Source: Chthoniobacterales bacterium
GTDB lineage: Bacteria > Verrucomicrobiota > Verrucomicrobiia > Chthoniobacterales > UBA10450
Length of the DNA stretch: 19,440 nt
Assembly: GCA_013694945.1 (NCBI GenBank)
Contig: JACDBM010000257.1
Span: forward strand, 1 to 19,440
Direction: 5' to 3'
A program made the position numbers and the translations under genes. Below, piece after piece: positions 1 through 7,021 of this stretch. Each line of letters starts with the position of its first letter. The stretch's first letter is position 1. The notes under the pieces were generated by a model that saw nothing but the letters and a program-made list of their open reading frames with translations, was not told where the DNA came from and made no database searches.

Positions 1-2231
1 TGCATCAGGTTTCGATAAAGGACTTCGTGAATGAGCGTCGATTTGCCGGAGCCGGAGACGCCTGTGACGCAGGTAAAAACGCCAAGCGGGATGTCGGTGT
101 GGACGTTCTTCAGGTTGTGCTCGCGCGCACCGATGATCTTGATTGCGCTGGTGAATTTTCGACGCGATTTCGGAATCGGAATTCGCTTGCGGCCGGTCAG
201 GTAATCGCGGGTGAGGGATTCGGTAGCGCACGTGTGGCGTGTGCTGATTGCCGCATTTTTCGGCAACGGACTTCCATTTGAGTGCTGTTCGTTAGACGAA
301 GTTCTTGGGGAACTTCGTGAAGGCGAAACGCCTTTACCAGCACGATCCGAGCGTGGACTCCCCAGCATTTCTTCGAGCGTGCCTTCGAACACCAGCTCGC
401 CGCCTTCTTCGCCGCGACCTGGCCCGATGTCGATCAGGTGATCGGCGGCCCGCATGATTGCTTCCTCATGTTCGACCACGAGGAGGGTGTTCCCTTTGTC
501 GCGCAGGTTGTGCATGATGCGGAGGAGGCGGGAGACGTCGCGCGGATGAAGACCGACACTCGGTTCATCCATGACGAAGAGCGTATTCACGAGCGAGGCG
601 CCAAGGCAGGTGGTGAGATTGACGCGCTGCACTTCGCCGCCGCTCAAAGTTCTCGTGGAGCGGTCGAGCGTCAGGTAGCCGAGCCCTACTTCGCAGAGAT
701 ACGTCAGTCGCGTCACGACCTCGCGACGCAGCATGACGGCGGTGGAGTCGTGAGGCGGAAACTCAAGGTGCACGAGCAAATCGCGCGCGCGGCAGATCGG
801 GAGGGCCGCGACTTCCGGCAAGCTTAACGCCGTCTCGAGCCACGTCCCATTCGTCTCGGAGGGCGGCGCAGTGCGGATGCGATAGTTGAGCGCATCAGGC
901 TGGAAGCGCCCGCCCTCGCAACTTGGGCAGGTCGTATAAGCGCGATACCGGCTGAGCAAGACGCGCACGTGCATCTTGTACGTTTTGCTTTCCAGCCACT
1001 TGAAGAAACCGCGCACGCCATACCAGCGGTCACTCTCTTCGTCTTCCTCGTACTCGCCGTTCTTCGTCTCACCATTGATGACGAAATCCTGATCTGCTTT
1101 CGGCAGCTCCTCGAAGGGAGCATGGATATCGATCTCTTTGCGCGCGCAGGCGCGAACAAGATCCTTCTGCGACTCGCCCATTTCTTCGCCGCGGAAGACA
1201 CGCACGGTGCCTTTCGCAATCGAGACGGAGCGATCGGGGATCGCGCGGTTCAGATCGATCGCAATCGTGCGACCGAATCCACGGCACTCCGGACAAGCGC
1301 CCAGTGGACTGTTGAAACTAAACAGCCCGGGTGTCGGCGGACGGATATCGAGATCGCAATGGGCGCAATGCCAGCCTTTGGAGAAAGGGATTTCCGATTG
1401 CTGATTATTGATTGCTGATTGCTGCTGAGTTGCACGCTGAGCGTTGGACGTTGGGCCTTGGACGTTTATTCCCGAAACAGGAACAACGTTGATCCGGTCT
1501 TTGCCGAAGCGGAGCGCCGTCTCGATTGCTTCGACGAGGCGCGAGCGGTTCTCTTCCGAGATCGTGATTCTGTCCTGGATCACCTGCACGCGCGCGCCGA
1601 GCCGCGCGGGCGATTTGTCGCTGTCGCAACGAATGACTTCGTCGTGGAGCCAGACGCGGAGATAACCTTGCTGCTGGAGAAACTGGAAGAACTCGCGCGG
1701 CTCGGTCCTGGCTGGCACCGCAACCCAGAATGTAATCAGAACAGCCATGCCGCTTAGTTCACGCACTACGGCTTCAGCGATCCCTTGCGGCGTCTCGGGG
1801 CGAATCTCACGCTCGCAGCTCGGGCAAAACGCCTGCGCGACCCGCGGCCAAAGCAGCTTCAGGTAGTCGTTGATCTCCGTCATCGTGCCGACGGTGGAAC
1901 GCGAACTCTTAACGGGGTTGGCCTGCTCGATCGCAATCGCCGGCGGGATACCGCGGATTTCATCAACGCGCGGCTTGTCCATGCGGTCGAGAAATTGCCG
2001 CATGTAGGGACTGAAGGTTTCGACGTAACGCCGCTGTCCTTCGGCGTAGATGGTTTCGAAGGCGAGGCTCGATTTTCCGCTCCCGCTTGGGCCGGTAATG
2101 ACAGTCATCGTCCCGAGCGGGAGATCGAGATTGATCCCCTTCAGGTTGTTCTGGCGCGCGCCGCGAATCTCGACGCAACCGCGATCAGGCGGAGCAGAGA
2201 TGCACGCTTCCTCAACTTCGATCGGAACCAC
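1..2231 (-). CDS. uvrA: UvrA-family excinuclease ATPase, paralogue 1 (C-terminal part beyond the left edge)
   Basis: DNA-damage recognition ABC ATPase of nucleotide excision repair. I followed the minus-strand frame stop-free from 2231 to the edge, about 743 codons. Visible in order: first Walker A GPSGSGKSS (residues ~47-55), AEGQRRYVETFSPYMRQFL, a four-Cys zinc module (HCAHC, then GACPECRGFG), CPSCEGGRF, ABC signature LSGGE (~529-533), Walker B FVMDEPSVGLHPRD, a long linker, and a second Walker A GVSGSGKST (fwd ~40-70). The GTG at 2231 is the only start between an in-frame TAA (2238-2240) and the ATPase domain; its Shine-Dalgarno is poor. SPYMRQFL replaces the canonical SAYARQFL and the protein differs clearly from the second UvrA at 12903, so it is a paralogue rather than a duplicate. 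Such divergent forms can belong to very long tandem UvrA fusions, but the end is not visible. Two repeat-like tracts are translated in frame (1393-1471 and 222-334). Confidence 0.93.
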   Translation of the reverse strand, partial: MVPIEVEEACISAPPDRGCVEIRGARQNNLKGINLDLPLGTMTVITGPSGSGKSSLAFETIYAEGQRRYVETFSPYMRQFLDRMDKPRVDEIRGIPPAIAIEQANPVKSSRSTVGTMTEINDYLKLLWPRVAQAFCPSCEREIRPETPQGIAEAVVRELSGMAVLITFWVAVPARTEPREFFQFLQQQGYLRVWLHDEVIRCDSDKSPARLGARVQVIQDRITISEENRSRLVEAIETALRFGKDRINVVPVSGINVQGPTSNAQRATQQQSAINNQQSEIPFSKGWHCAHCDLDIRPPTPGLFSFNSPLGACPECRGFGRTIAIDLNRAIPDRSVSIAKGTVRVFRGEEMGESQKDLVRACARKEIDIHAPFEELPKADQDFVINGETKNGEYEEDEESDRWYGVRGFFKWLESKTYKMHVRVLLSRYRAYTTCPSCEGGRFQPDALNYRIRTAPPSETNGTWLETALSLPEVAALPICRARDLLVHLEFPPHDSTAVMLRREVVTRLTYLCEVGLGYLTLDRSTRTLSGGEVQRVNLTTCLGASLVNTLFVMDEPSVGLHPRDVSRLLRIMHNLRDKGNTLLVVEHEEAIMRAADHLIDIGPGRGEEGGELVFEGTLEEMLGSPRSDRAGKGVSPSRSSPRTSSNEQHSNGSPLPKNAAISTRHTCATESLTRDYLTGRKRIPIPKSRRKFTSAIKIIGAREHNLKNVHTDIPLGVFTCVTGVSGSGKSTLIHEVLYRNLM
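222..334. repeat. Hairpin array read in frame within the uvrA inter-ATPase linker
   Basis: Four consecutive inverted repeats lie in the segment coding for the linker between the two UvrA ATPase halves. They are an imperfect GCACG...CGTGTGC hairpin (228-244); TTGCCG/CGGCAA (248-253/261-266); CGAAGTTC/GAACTTCG (297-304/310-317); and AAGGCG/CGCCTT around an AAA loop (320-325/329-334). The first two resemble each arm of the element at 2392-2628 (shared GGTAGCGCACG, then a stem around GCATT, then ACTT). The uvrA frame stays open through all of it, encoding a Ser/Pro/Asn-rich stretch. Confidence 0.75.
1393..1471. repeat. Low-complexity tandem tract inside uvrA paralogue 1
   Basis: Two simple-repeat blocks are read in frame. 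One is GATTGCTGATT occurring twice with partial copies (about 1396-1424); the other is TTGGACGTT occurring twice (about 1444-1467). On the coding strand they give a Gln/Asn/Ser-rich stretch (core ATQQQSAINNQQSEI) just before the zinc module HCAHC. Canonical UvrA has no such stretch here, so I read it as an inserted repeat that preserved the frame. Confidence 0.7.
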
Positions 2232-2298
2232 TGGAGATTATCCGGGAGCAGGAAGACATTCGCAACAAAGCGGGCCAGCGTGCGTTCACGCGGCAGTT

Positions 2299-2341
2299 TC
2301 ATCTGAGCGGCGCAGACGGCGAAGGACCTCGCGGAGAGGTC
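2299..2341. repeat. Partial copy of the GTCATC...GGACCTCGC repeat family
   Basis: It reads TCATCTGAGC, then GACGGCGAAGGACCTCGC, closing with a small hairpin GACCTC/GAGGTC (2325-2330/2336-2341). It matches the arms of the elements at 6335-6461 and 8718-8911. Only one end is recognisable here. It is followed directly by CTAGTGCACTGCATCAGACG (2341-2360), a relative of 9087-9106. Confidence 0.6.
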
Positions 2342-2391
2342 TAGTGCACTGCATCAGACGAAACGTGAGCAGAAGGATTGCGGATATTGGA

Positions 2392-2628
2392 GCTTCTGGG
2401 TAGCGCACGCTTGTAGCGTGCTGGTAATCGCATTCTGCGATTACGAACTTTTGCAGGCGTAAGTGCCAGCTGCGCTTCCATCCATCCGTTCCGCGGCGGT
2501 GATTCTTCAGCGAGAGTGATGTCGCCGGTGCCTCATCTACATCGCTTCTGGAACTCTCACTCGCGCAGAAGTTCGTCGCCGCAGAAATGCGGCGACCAGC
2601 ACGCTGAAAGCGTGCGCTACCCAGAAGC
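2392..2628. repeat. 237-bp inverted-repeat element with two hairpins in each ~64-bp arm
   Basis: The left arm (2392-2454) and the reverse complement of the right arm (2565-2628) align almost end to end, from GCTTCTGGGTAGCGCACGCT to GAACTTNTGC. Each arm carries two hairpins. Hairpin 1 is GCACGC/GCGTGC (2405-2421 and 2599-2615). Hairpin 2 is GTAATCGCA/TGCGATTAC (2424-2444) on the left and GTCGCCGCA/TGCGGCGAC (2575-2596) on the right. Hairpin 2 differs between arms by paired changes that keep all nine base pairs. The 110-bp core shows no coding signal. The layout recalls REP/BIME or MITE-like elements; no transposase is present in the window. Confidence 0.85.
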
Positions 2629-2683
2629 ATTACTCGCGCTTCTTAGTCAGGTTGAGAAGACAACACTGTCATCTCGTTTGCGC

Positions 2684-4495
2684 TCAGCTCTTAAACCGCG
2701 CCGCAACCTTGTCGTGTTGCGCGTTCAGTTCCTCCGGCAAATCGGAACCAAGGGTCTTGAAAAATTTCTCCTGGCCTTCCAATTCCTTCTCCCACTCGTC
2801 CGCTTTCACGGAGAGCAGCTCGGTCAGCGTTGCACTCGAAACGTTCTGCATTCCTTCGATGTCGAGATCTTCCGGGCGCGGCACAAAGCCAATCGGCGCT
2901 TCGTTGGCGCCCACGCGACCCTCGCAACGATCGATGATCCACTCCAGCACGCGCATGTTGTGGCCGAACCCCGGCCAAAGGAATTTTCCGTCCGCGCCCT
3001 TCCGAAACCAGTTCACATGAAAGATCAGCGGCGGGTTCTTCAAACGCGGGCCGATCTTGAGCCAGTGCCTGAAGTATTGCCCCATGTTGTAGCCACAGAA
3101 TGGCAGCATCGCCATCGGATCGCGGCGCACCTGACCGACGGCGCCGGTCGCGGCGGCCGTTGTTTCCGACGCCATGGTCGCGCCGAGAAACGTGCCGTGT
3201 TCCCAATCCCGCGCCTGGAAAACGAGCGGCATCGTGTTGCTGCGACGGCCACCGAAGATGATCGCGCTAATCGGAACGCCTTCTCCCTTTTCGACCTCGG
3301 GATCGAGGACAGGATTATTGCGCATCGGGACGGCGAAGCGGCTGTTCGGATGCGCGGCTTTCTTCTTCGACTCGGGCGTCCAATCGGCGCCCTTCCAATC
3401 GATCGCGTGCGCGGGGGGCGCGCCATCCTTGCCCTCCCACCAGACATCGCCGTCGTCCGTCAGCGCGACGTTGGTGTAGAGCGTGTCGCGTTCAATCGAC
3501 TTCATGGCGTTCGCGTTCGACTTATGGCTCGTCCCAGGCACCACACCGAAATAGCCGTTCTCCGGGTTGACAGCATGGAGCCGACCGTCCTCCGCGATCT
3601 GCATCCAGGCGATGTCATCGCCGACGGTCGTGACTTTCCAGCCCTGGAAACGCTCGGGCGGAATCAGCATCGCGAAGTTCGTTTTGCCGCAGGCGCTTGG
3701 AAACGCCGCTGCCACGTAATGCTTCTGCCCTTCGGGTGATTCGACGCCAAGAATTAGCATGTGCTCGGCGAGCCAGCCTTGCTGCCGCGCGAGATAAGAG
3801 CCGATGCGCAGGGCGAGGCATTTCTTGCTCAGTAAGACGTTGCCGCCATAGCCGGAACCGACGGAGATAATGGCATTATCCTGTGGGAAATGGCAGATCA
3901 GGCGGCGATCCGGGTTCACATCGAGGAGCGAATGCACCCCGCGATTCCACTCCCCGTTTTCGCTGCCTTCCAGACGTTGCACCGCCACGTCGCCCATTCG
4001 TGTCATGATGCGCATGCTAAGCACGACATAGATTGAGTCGGTAATCTCGAAGCCAACCTTGGCGAGCGGGGAATCGGGCGGGCCCATGATGTATGGGATT
4101 ACGAACATGGTGCGACCTTCCATCGCGCCTTTCAGCATCCCATTCAGCTTCAGGTAAGTCTCGGCCGGTTCAGCCCAGTTGTTCGTCGGACCGGCTTCTG
4201 CCTTTGTCGGCGTGCAGATGAACGTGAACTGCTCGACGCGCGCGACGTCGTTTGTGTTCGACCGGTGAAGATAGGAGCCGGGGACCTTTTCCTCGTTCAG
4301 CTTGTGCACGATGCCCTGACGCTGCGCTTCTTCGAGGAGGTAAGTGTTTTCTTCTGCGGAGCCATCGCACCAGAAGATGTTTTCGGGCTGCGTCAGTCGC
4401 GCGACTTCCTGCACCCAATTAAGAACTCCCCGGTGCATCGGCGGATTGGTGCCGAGTCCTCTCGGCGGCGTAATGGCGGGTGCGAGATTGTCCAT
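2684..4495 (-). CDS. pckG: Phosphoenolpyruvate carboxykinase (GTP)
   Basis: Cytosolic enzyme interconverting oxaloacetate plus GTP with phosphoenolpyruvate, CO2 and GDP; the first committed step of gluconeogenesis, or anaplerotic in reverse. The product is 603 aa, normal for the GTP family. Visible motifs: VARVEQFTFI near 85, GPPDSPLAKVGFEITDS near 138-154, SGYGGN (214-219), the P-loop AFPSACGKTN (264-273) with the family-specific reactive Cys269, GDDIAW (292-297), and the C-terminal WPGFGHNMRVLEWI region. The frame stays open upstream to 5155, but I chose the ATG at 4495: GGGAG sits 7 nt ahead of it, homology begins here, and the upstream part lies antisense to the rhomboid-like gene. It is divergent from that gene across about 150 bp. 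Confidence 0.97.
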   Translation of the reverse strand: MDNLAPAITPPRGLGTNPPMHRGVLNWVQEVARLTQPENIFWCDGSAEENTYLLEEAQRQGIVHKLNEEKVPGSYLHRSNTNDVARVEQFTFICTPTKAEAGPTNNWAEPAETYLKLNGMLKGAMEGRTMFVIPYIMGPPDSPLAKVGFEITDSIYVVLSMRIMTRMGDVAVQRLEGSENGEWNRGVHSLLDVNPDRRLICHFPQDNAIISVGSGYGGNVLLSKKCLALRIGSYLARQQGWLAEHMLILGVESPEGQKHYVAAAFPSACGKTNFAMLIPPERFQGWKVTTVGDDIAWMQIAEDGRLHAVNPENGYFGVVPGTSHKSNANAMKSIERDTLYTNVALTDDGDVWWEGKDGAPPAHAIDWKGADWTPESKKKAAHPNSRFAVPMRNNPVLDPEVEKGEGVPISAIIFGGRRSNTMPLVFQARDWEHGTFLGATMASETTAAATGAVGQVRRDPMAMLPFCGYNMGQYFRHWLKIGPRLKNPPLIFHVNWFRKGADGKFLWPGFGHNMRVLEWIIDRCEGRVGANEAPIGFVPRPEDLDIEGMQNVSSATLTELLSVKADEWEKELEGQEKFFKTLGSDLPEELNAQHDKVAARFKS

Positions 4496-4515
4496 AAGTA
4501 AACTCCCGGAATGAT
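4496..4515 (-). promoter_or_regulatory. Ribosome-binding site fixing the pckG start
   Basis: Read on the minus strand, CCGGGAG lies 7 nt upstream of the ATG at 4493-4495. It decides between this start and the long open extension upstream. Confidence 0.65.
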
Positions 4516-4645
4516 GCCGAAGCGCCTCTTGGCGGAGCGTAATTGTTGGCCGCCTGCGAGAGTTCTCCAAGCTATTTTTCGGGAAGCTCGACGCGGGCGC
4601 GCAACTGCGCTTGCGCCTGCGAACTGCGCGCCGTTTATTGCCAGT

Positions 4646-5473
4646 ATGTTTGGGGTGACCACCTCCGATGATTACCAGCCGGTCACATGGGTTGGGCGTT
4701 ACCCGATCGATGTAACGACCCTGCTTGTCGGGATTCATTCCATCGCAGCGGTGATCGCGTGTTTTATTCCACGCTTGTTGAACCCAATGATGTTCGACAG
4801 CGCGGCCGTGCTGCACGGCGCCGTCTGGCAGATCGGCACCTATGCCTTTGTGCACCCGCCTTCGGGACTGCTCTGGTTCGCGATCGAGATGTACATGCTT
4901 TTCATGTTCGGCCGCGAAGTGGAACGCTTCATCGGCCGTCGCGCCTTCATCGTTCTCTATCTCACGCTCCTCCTCGCGCCGGCGCTGCTCCTGACGCTGT
5001 GGGGACTGGGCGAACGCACCGCCATTGCCGGCTCGTCGGGGCTGCACTTCGGCATCTTCGTCGCGTTCGCCACGATCTATCCGCGTGTCGAGATGTTTCT
5101 GCGCATTATGGCAAAATGGGTCGCACTTGTTTTGGGCGCGATCTTGACTCTGCAATTGTTTGCCGCCCGGGCTTGGCCGGAACTGACCGCGCTTTGGCTT
5201 AGTGTTGGCAGCGCGTTCCTCTTCATCCGCATGCGCGGCATCGGACCCGAGATGGAATGGTGGACCGCGCTAAAGGGCAAATGGCAATCGAAGCCAAAGT
5301 TTCAAGTCGTGGAGCGTTCCGCGCCACGGCGAAGAGTGGAGCCGGAGAATGTACACGAATCAATTGATCCGCTCCTGGAGAAGATCTCGAAGTCCGGCAT
5401 GAGCAGCCTCACTGCGAGTGAGCGCCGCGCACTTGATCGCGCCCGCAACCAGCTCCTGAAAAACTCGAAGTGA
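4646..5473 (+). CDS. Rhomboid-like polytopic membrane protein, probably non-proteolytic
   Basis: A 275-aa membrane protein with about six hydrophobic helices between residues 24 and 196, then a cytoplasmic tail. A rhomboid-type GSSG (129-132) follows HPPSGLLWFAIEMYMLFMFG (70-89), which corresponds to the rhomboid HxxxxHLxxNM helix. The Ser dyad position (S131) is present, but I see no His in the last helix (RAWPELTALWLSVGSAFLF), where active rhomboids carry AHxxG. The tail ends in IDPLLEKISKSGMSSLTASE plus RRALDRARNQLL, a helical motif commonly attached to rhomboid-like proteins. ATG 4646 is preferred because the 45 residues upstream are not membrane-like; no Shine-Dalgarno is evident. Family assignment is good; loss of activity is inference. 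Confidence 0.8.
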   Translation: MFGVTTSDDYQPVTWVGRYPIDVTTLLVGIHSIAAVIACFIPRLLNPMMFDSAAVLHGAVWQIGTYAFVHPPSGLLWFAIEMYMLFMFGREVERFIGRRAFIVLYLTLLLAPALLLTLWGLGERTAIAGSSGLHFGIFVAFATIYPRVEMFLRIMAKWVALVLGAILTLQLFAARAWPELTALWLSVGSAFLFIRMRGIGPEMEWWTALKGKWQSKPKFQVVERSAPRRRVEPENVHESIDPLLEKISKSGMSSLTASERRALDRARNQLLKNSK

Positions 5474-5578
5474 GTTTCGGCGGTCAGCGGGCAGATGCAG
5501 CTCTGGATTGAGCAACCGATGAGCGATCTTTCACTGAGAGCGCCCCCATTGAGTTCGATCTTTCATTCAGCCTAAGTT

Positions 5579-6367
5579 GTGGCGGAAATTCCTGGCAGCG
5601 TCGCGCCCGCCGACGCAGCTCCTAGGATCAGCGTCATCATTCCTTCATGGCGCGATGCAGAGAACCTTGGCGTTCTGCTACCGAAGTTAGCGCAGTTCGA
5701 GAGCGTCGCGGAGATCATCGTCGTCGATGCCTCAGGCGACGACGCGTCGGAAAGGTTTGCGGGGGAATACGGCGCGCGGTTCCTGAAATGTGGAGCTCCT
5801 AATCGCGGAGCGCAGATGAATTTAGGCGCGCGCGCGGCCCGCGGTGACGTGCTTATTTTTCAACACGCGGACACTGCTCTCGATGAAGCGCACCTGCGGG
5901 AAGTCGGCGCCGCTTTGCGCGATCCGCGCATCATTGGTGGCGCGTTCTACCGGAAGTTCGACAGGCGGCATCCGCGGCTACGGTGGCTCGAGCACGTCGC
6001 ACGATTTCTGACCCGCAACGGCGGCAGCCTTTACGGCGATCAATCGGTCTTTGTGCGCCGTGAAGTTTTCGAGCGCTTACAAGGTTTTGCCGAAATCCCG
6101 CTGATGGAAGACATGGAATTCTCGCGGCGACTGCGAGCTGCAGGGAAAATCGCGGTGCTCGATCCTCCGGTGCAAACATCGGCGCGCCGTCATGAACGGG
6201 AAGGCGCATGGAAAACCAGTCTGAAGAATGGCCTTTTCATTCTGCTCTACCGCTTGGGCGTTTCACCTCAGCGGCTGCATCGCTGGTATTACGGGTTGGC
6301 GCCGTCTTCGCAGAACGAACGAACGCGAACTGCTGTCGTCCCGAGGGAGGAGAAGCGCGCCGAGTGA
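5579..6367 (+). CDS. Glycosyltransferase family 2, TIGR04283 type
   Basis: A 262-aa GT-A fold transferase. ISVIIPSWRDAENLGVLLP (18-36) opens the Rossmann-like half and EIIVVDASGDDAS follows. NRGAQMNLGARAARGDVLIF, then QHADT, is the TIGR04283 signature with its metal-binding DxD-like position. GDQSVFVRREVFERLQGF and PLMEDMEFSRRL form the acceptor half. There is no membrane anchor, so it is probably cytosolic. Donor and acceptor are unknown; relatives occur next to a second transferase and radical-SAM genes, absent here. The start is the GTG at 5579, since no ATG precedes the ISVIIP strand; no clear Shine-Dalgarno. The last ~10 residues (VVPREEKRAE) and the stop fall inside a repeat (6335-6461), so the native C-terminus may have been replaced. 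Confidence 0.9.
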   Translation: MAEIPGSVAPADAAPRISVIIPSWRDAENLGVLLPKLAQFESVAEIIVVDASGDDASERFAGEYGARFLKCGAPNRGAQMNLGARAARGDVLIFQHADTALDEAHLREVGAALRDPRIIGGAFYRKFDRRHPRLRWLEHVARFLTRNGGSLYGDQSVFVRREVFERLQGFAEIPLMEDMEFSRRLRAAGKIAVLDPPVQTSARRHEREGAWKTSLKNGLFILLYRLGVSPQRLHRWYYGLAPSSQNERTRTAVVPREEKRAE

Positions 6368-6461
6368 CCTCGCGTTAGGTGATGGATCACGCTCGATCGA
6401 TTCGATATGCTCGCAGGGGTGGGGCGAGGTCCTTCGGGCGTCTTCCCAGCCTCAGCATGAC
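6335..6461. repeat. GTCATCC-family inverted-repeat element overlapping the 3' end of the glycosyltransferase gene
   Basis: The left arm GTCGTCCCGAGGGAGGAGAA...TGACCTCGC (6335-6373) and the reverse complement of the right arm, GTCATGCTGAGGCTGGGAAG...GGACCTCGC (6424-6461), pair imperfectly over about 38 nt around a ~50-bp core. The arms match those at 8718-8911 and the partial copy at 2299-2341. Its first ~33 nt are translated as the glycosyltransferase C-terminus. Confidence 0.7.
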
Positions 6462-6488
6462 ACCCTGCGACGCGCGAGCGAGTCTACA

Positions 6489-6956
6489 CTATTCGAGTAG
6501 AAGCGATGCTGCGCGGAGCAGCTCGCTAAACTCCGCCGCCGTCTCGGCGTCCATCAACGCGGCACGATTTGCAGGATCTTTTGTGATGCGCGCGAGTGCG
6601 CCAACGCAGACCAGGTAATCCGTGACCATGCGCGTCGGGACGCCGATGACGAAAATCAGATGCGCGGGTTCCCCATTTTCACCGAAAGGCACGCCGTCAC
6701 GGCTTCGCGCGGCGCCAAGCACAATCCGCGTCACCAGATCCGTGCGCGCATGCGGAAATGCCACGCCATCGCCCATGAACGTGGTGTGCGCCTCTTCACG
6801 CGCGAGCACCTCCTGGAGGAATTTCTCTGCGTCGACGACCGCAGGCGTGACCTTCATGAGCGAAATGATTTCGCGCAGCGCTTCCTCCCGCCCCTCGCTG
6901 CGAAGATCGAGCGTGATGTGTCGCTCCTCGAGCAGATCAGCAAGCGTCGCGGGCAT
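6489..6956 (-). CDS. PTS EIIA type-2 domain protein (PtsN/fructose-like)
   Basis: A 155-aa cytosolic phosphocarrier domain. The phospho-accepting His is His69 in GVAFPHARTDLV, the EIIA-fructose/nitrogen motif; flanking blocks are SEGREEALREIISLM, HTTFMGDG and VFVIGV-like strands (LIFVIGVPTRM). No EI, HPr, EIIB or EIIC is encoded here, so a regulatory PtsN-like role is more likely than sugar uptake; that is inference. I chose ATG 6956 because homology starts at MPATLADLL; the frame is open to 7007, but that part overlaps the divergent gene's leader. The two genes diverge across 65 bp (6957-7021). Confidence 0.88.
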   Translation of the reverse strand: MPATLADLLEERHITLDLRSEGREEALREIISLMKVTPAVVDAEKFLQEVLAREEAHTTFMGDGVAFPHARTDLVTRIVLGAARSRDGVPFGENGEPAHLIFVIGVPTRMVTDYLVCVGALARITKDPANRAALMDAETAAEFSELLRAASLLLE

Positions 6957-7021
6957 GTGGGTTGATCGAGGAATTGGTGGATAAACCCGGGAACTGCAGT
7001 TATCCAATTAACGAGTCCGCT

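Larger units (their letters stand above)
2232..2683. other. 452-bp gene-free region between uvrA and pckG, occupied by repeats
   Basis: No convincing coding region. It contains the end of a GTCATC...GACCTCGC-type repeat (2299-2341), a 24-nt motif shared with 9087-9110 (2341-2364), and the 237-bp inverted-repeat element (2392-2628). It lies upstream of uvrA paralogue 1 and downstream of pckG, both on the minus strand. I see no clear terminator with a T-run. Confidence 0.7.

Noticed and set aside
2516..3739. Long plus-strand open frame (~400 codons) antisense to pckG
   Set aside because: It runs opposite a clear PEPCK with full motif conservation; its composition is Arg/His-rich as expected for a mirror frame in GC-rich DNA, and no domain is recognisable.
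4496..5155. 220-residue N-terminal extension of pckG
   Set aside because: It is antisense to the rhomboid-like gene, has no homology-like features, and ATG 4495 has a good ribosome-binding site.
5524..5567. Near-direct repeat CGATCTTTCACT / CGATCTTTCATT upstream of the glycosyltransferase
   Set aside because: Only two 12-nt copies spaced 32 bp apart; too little to claim an operator.
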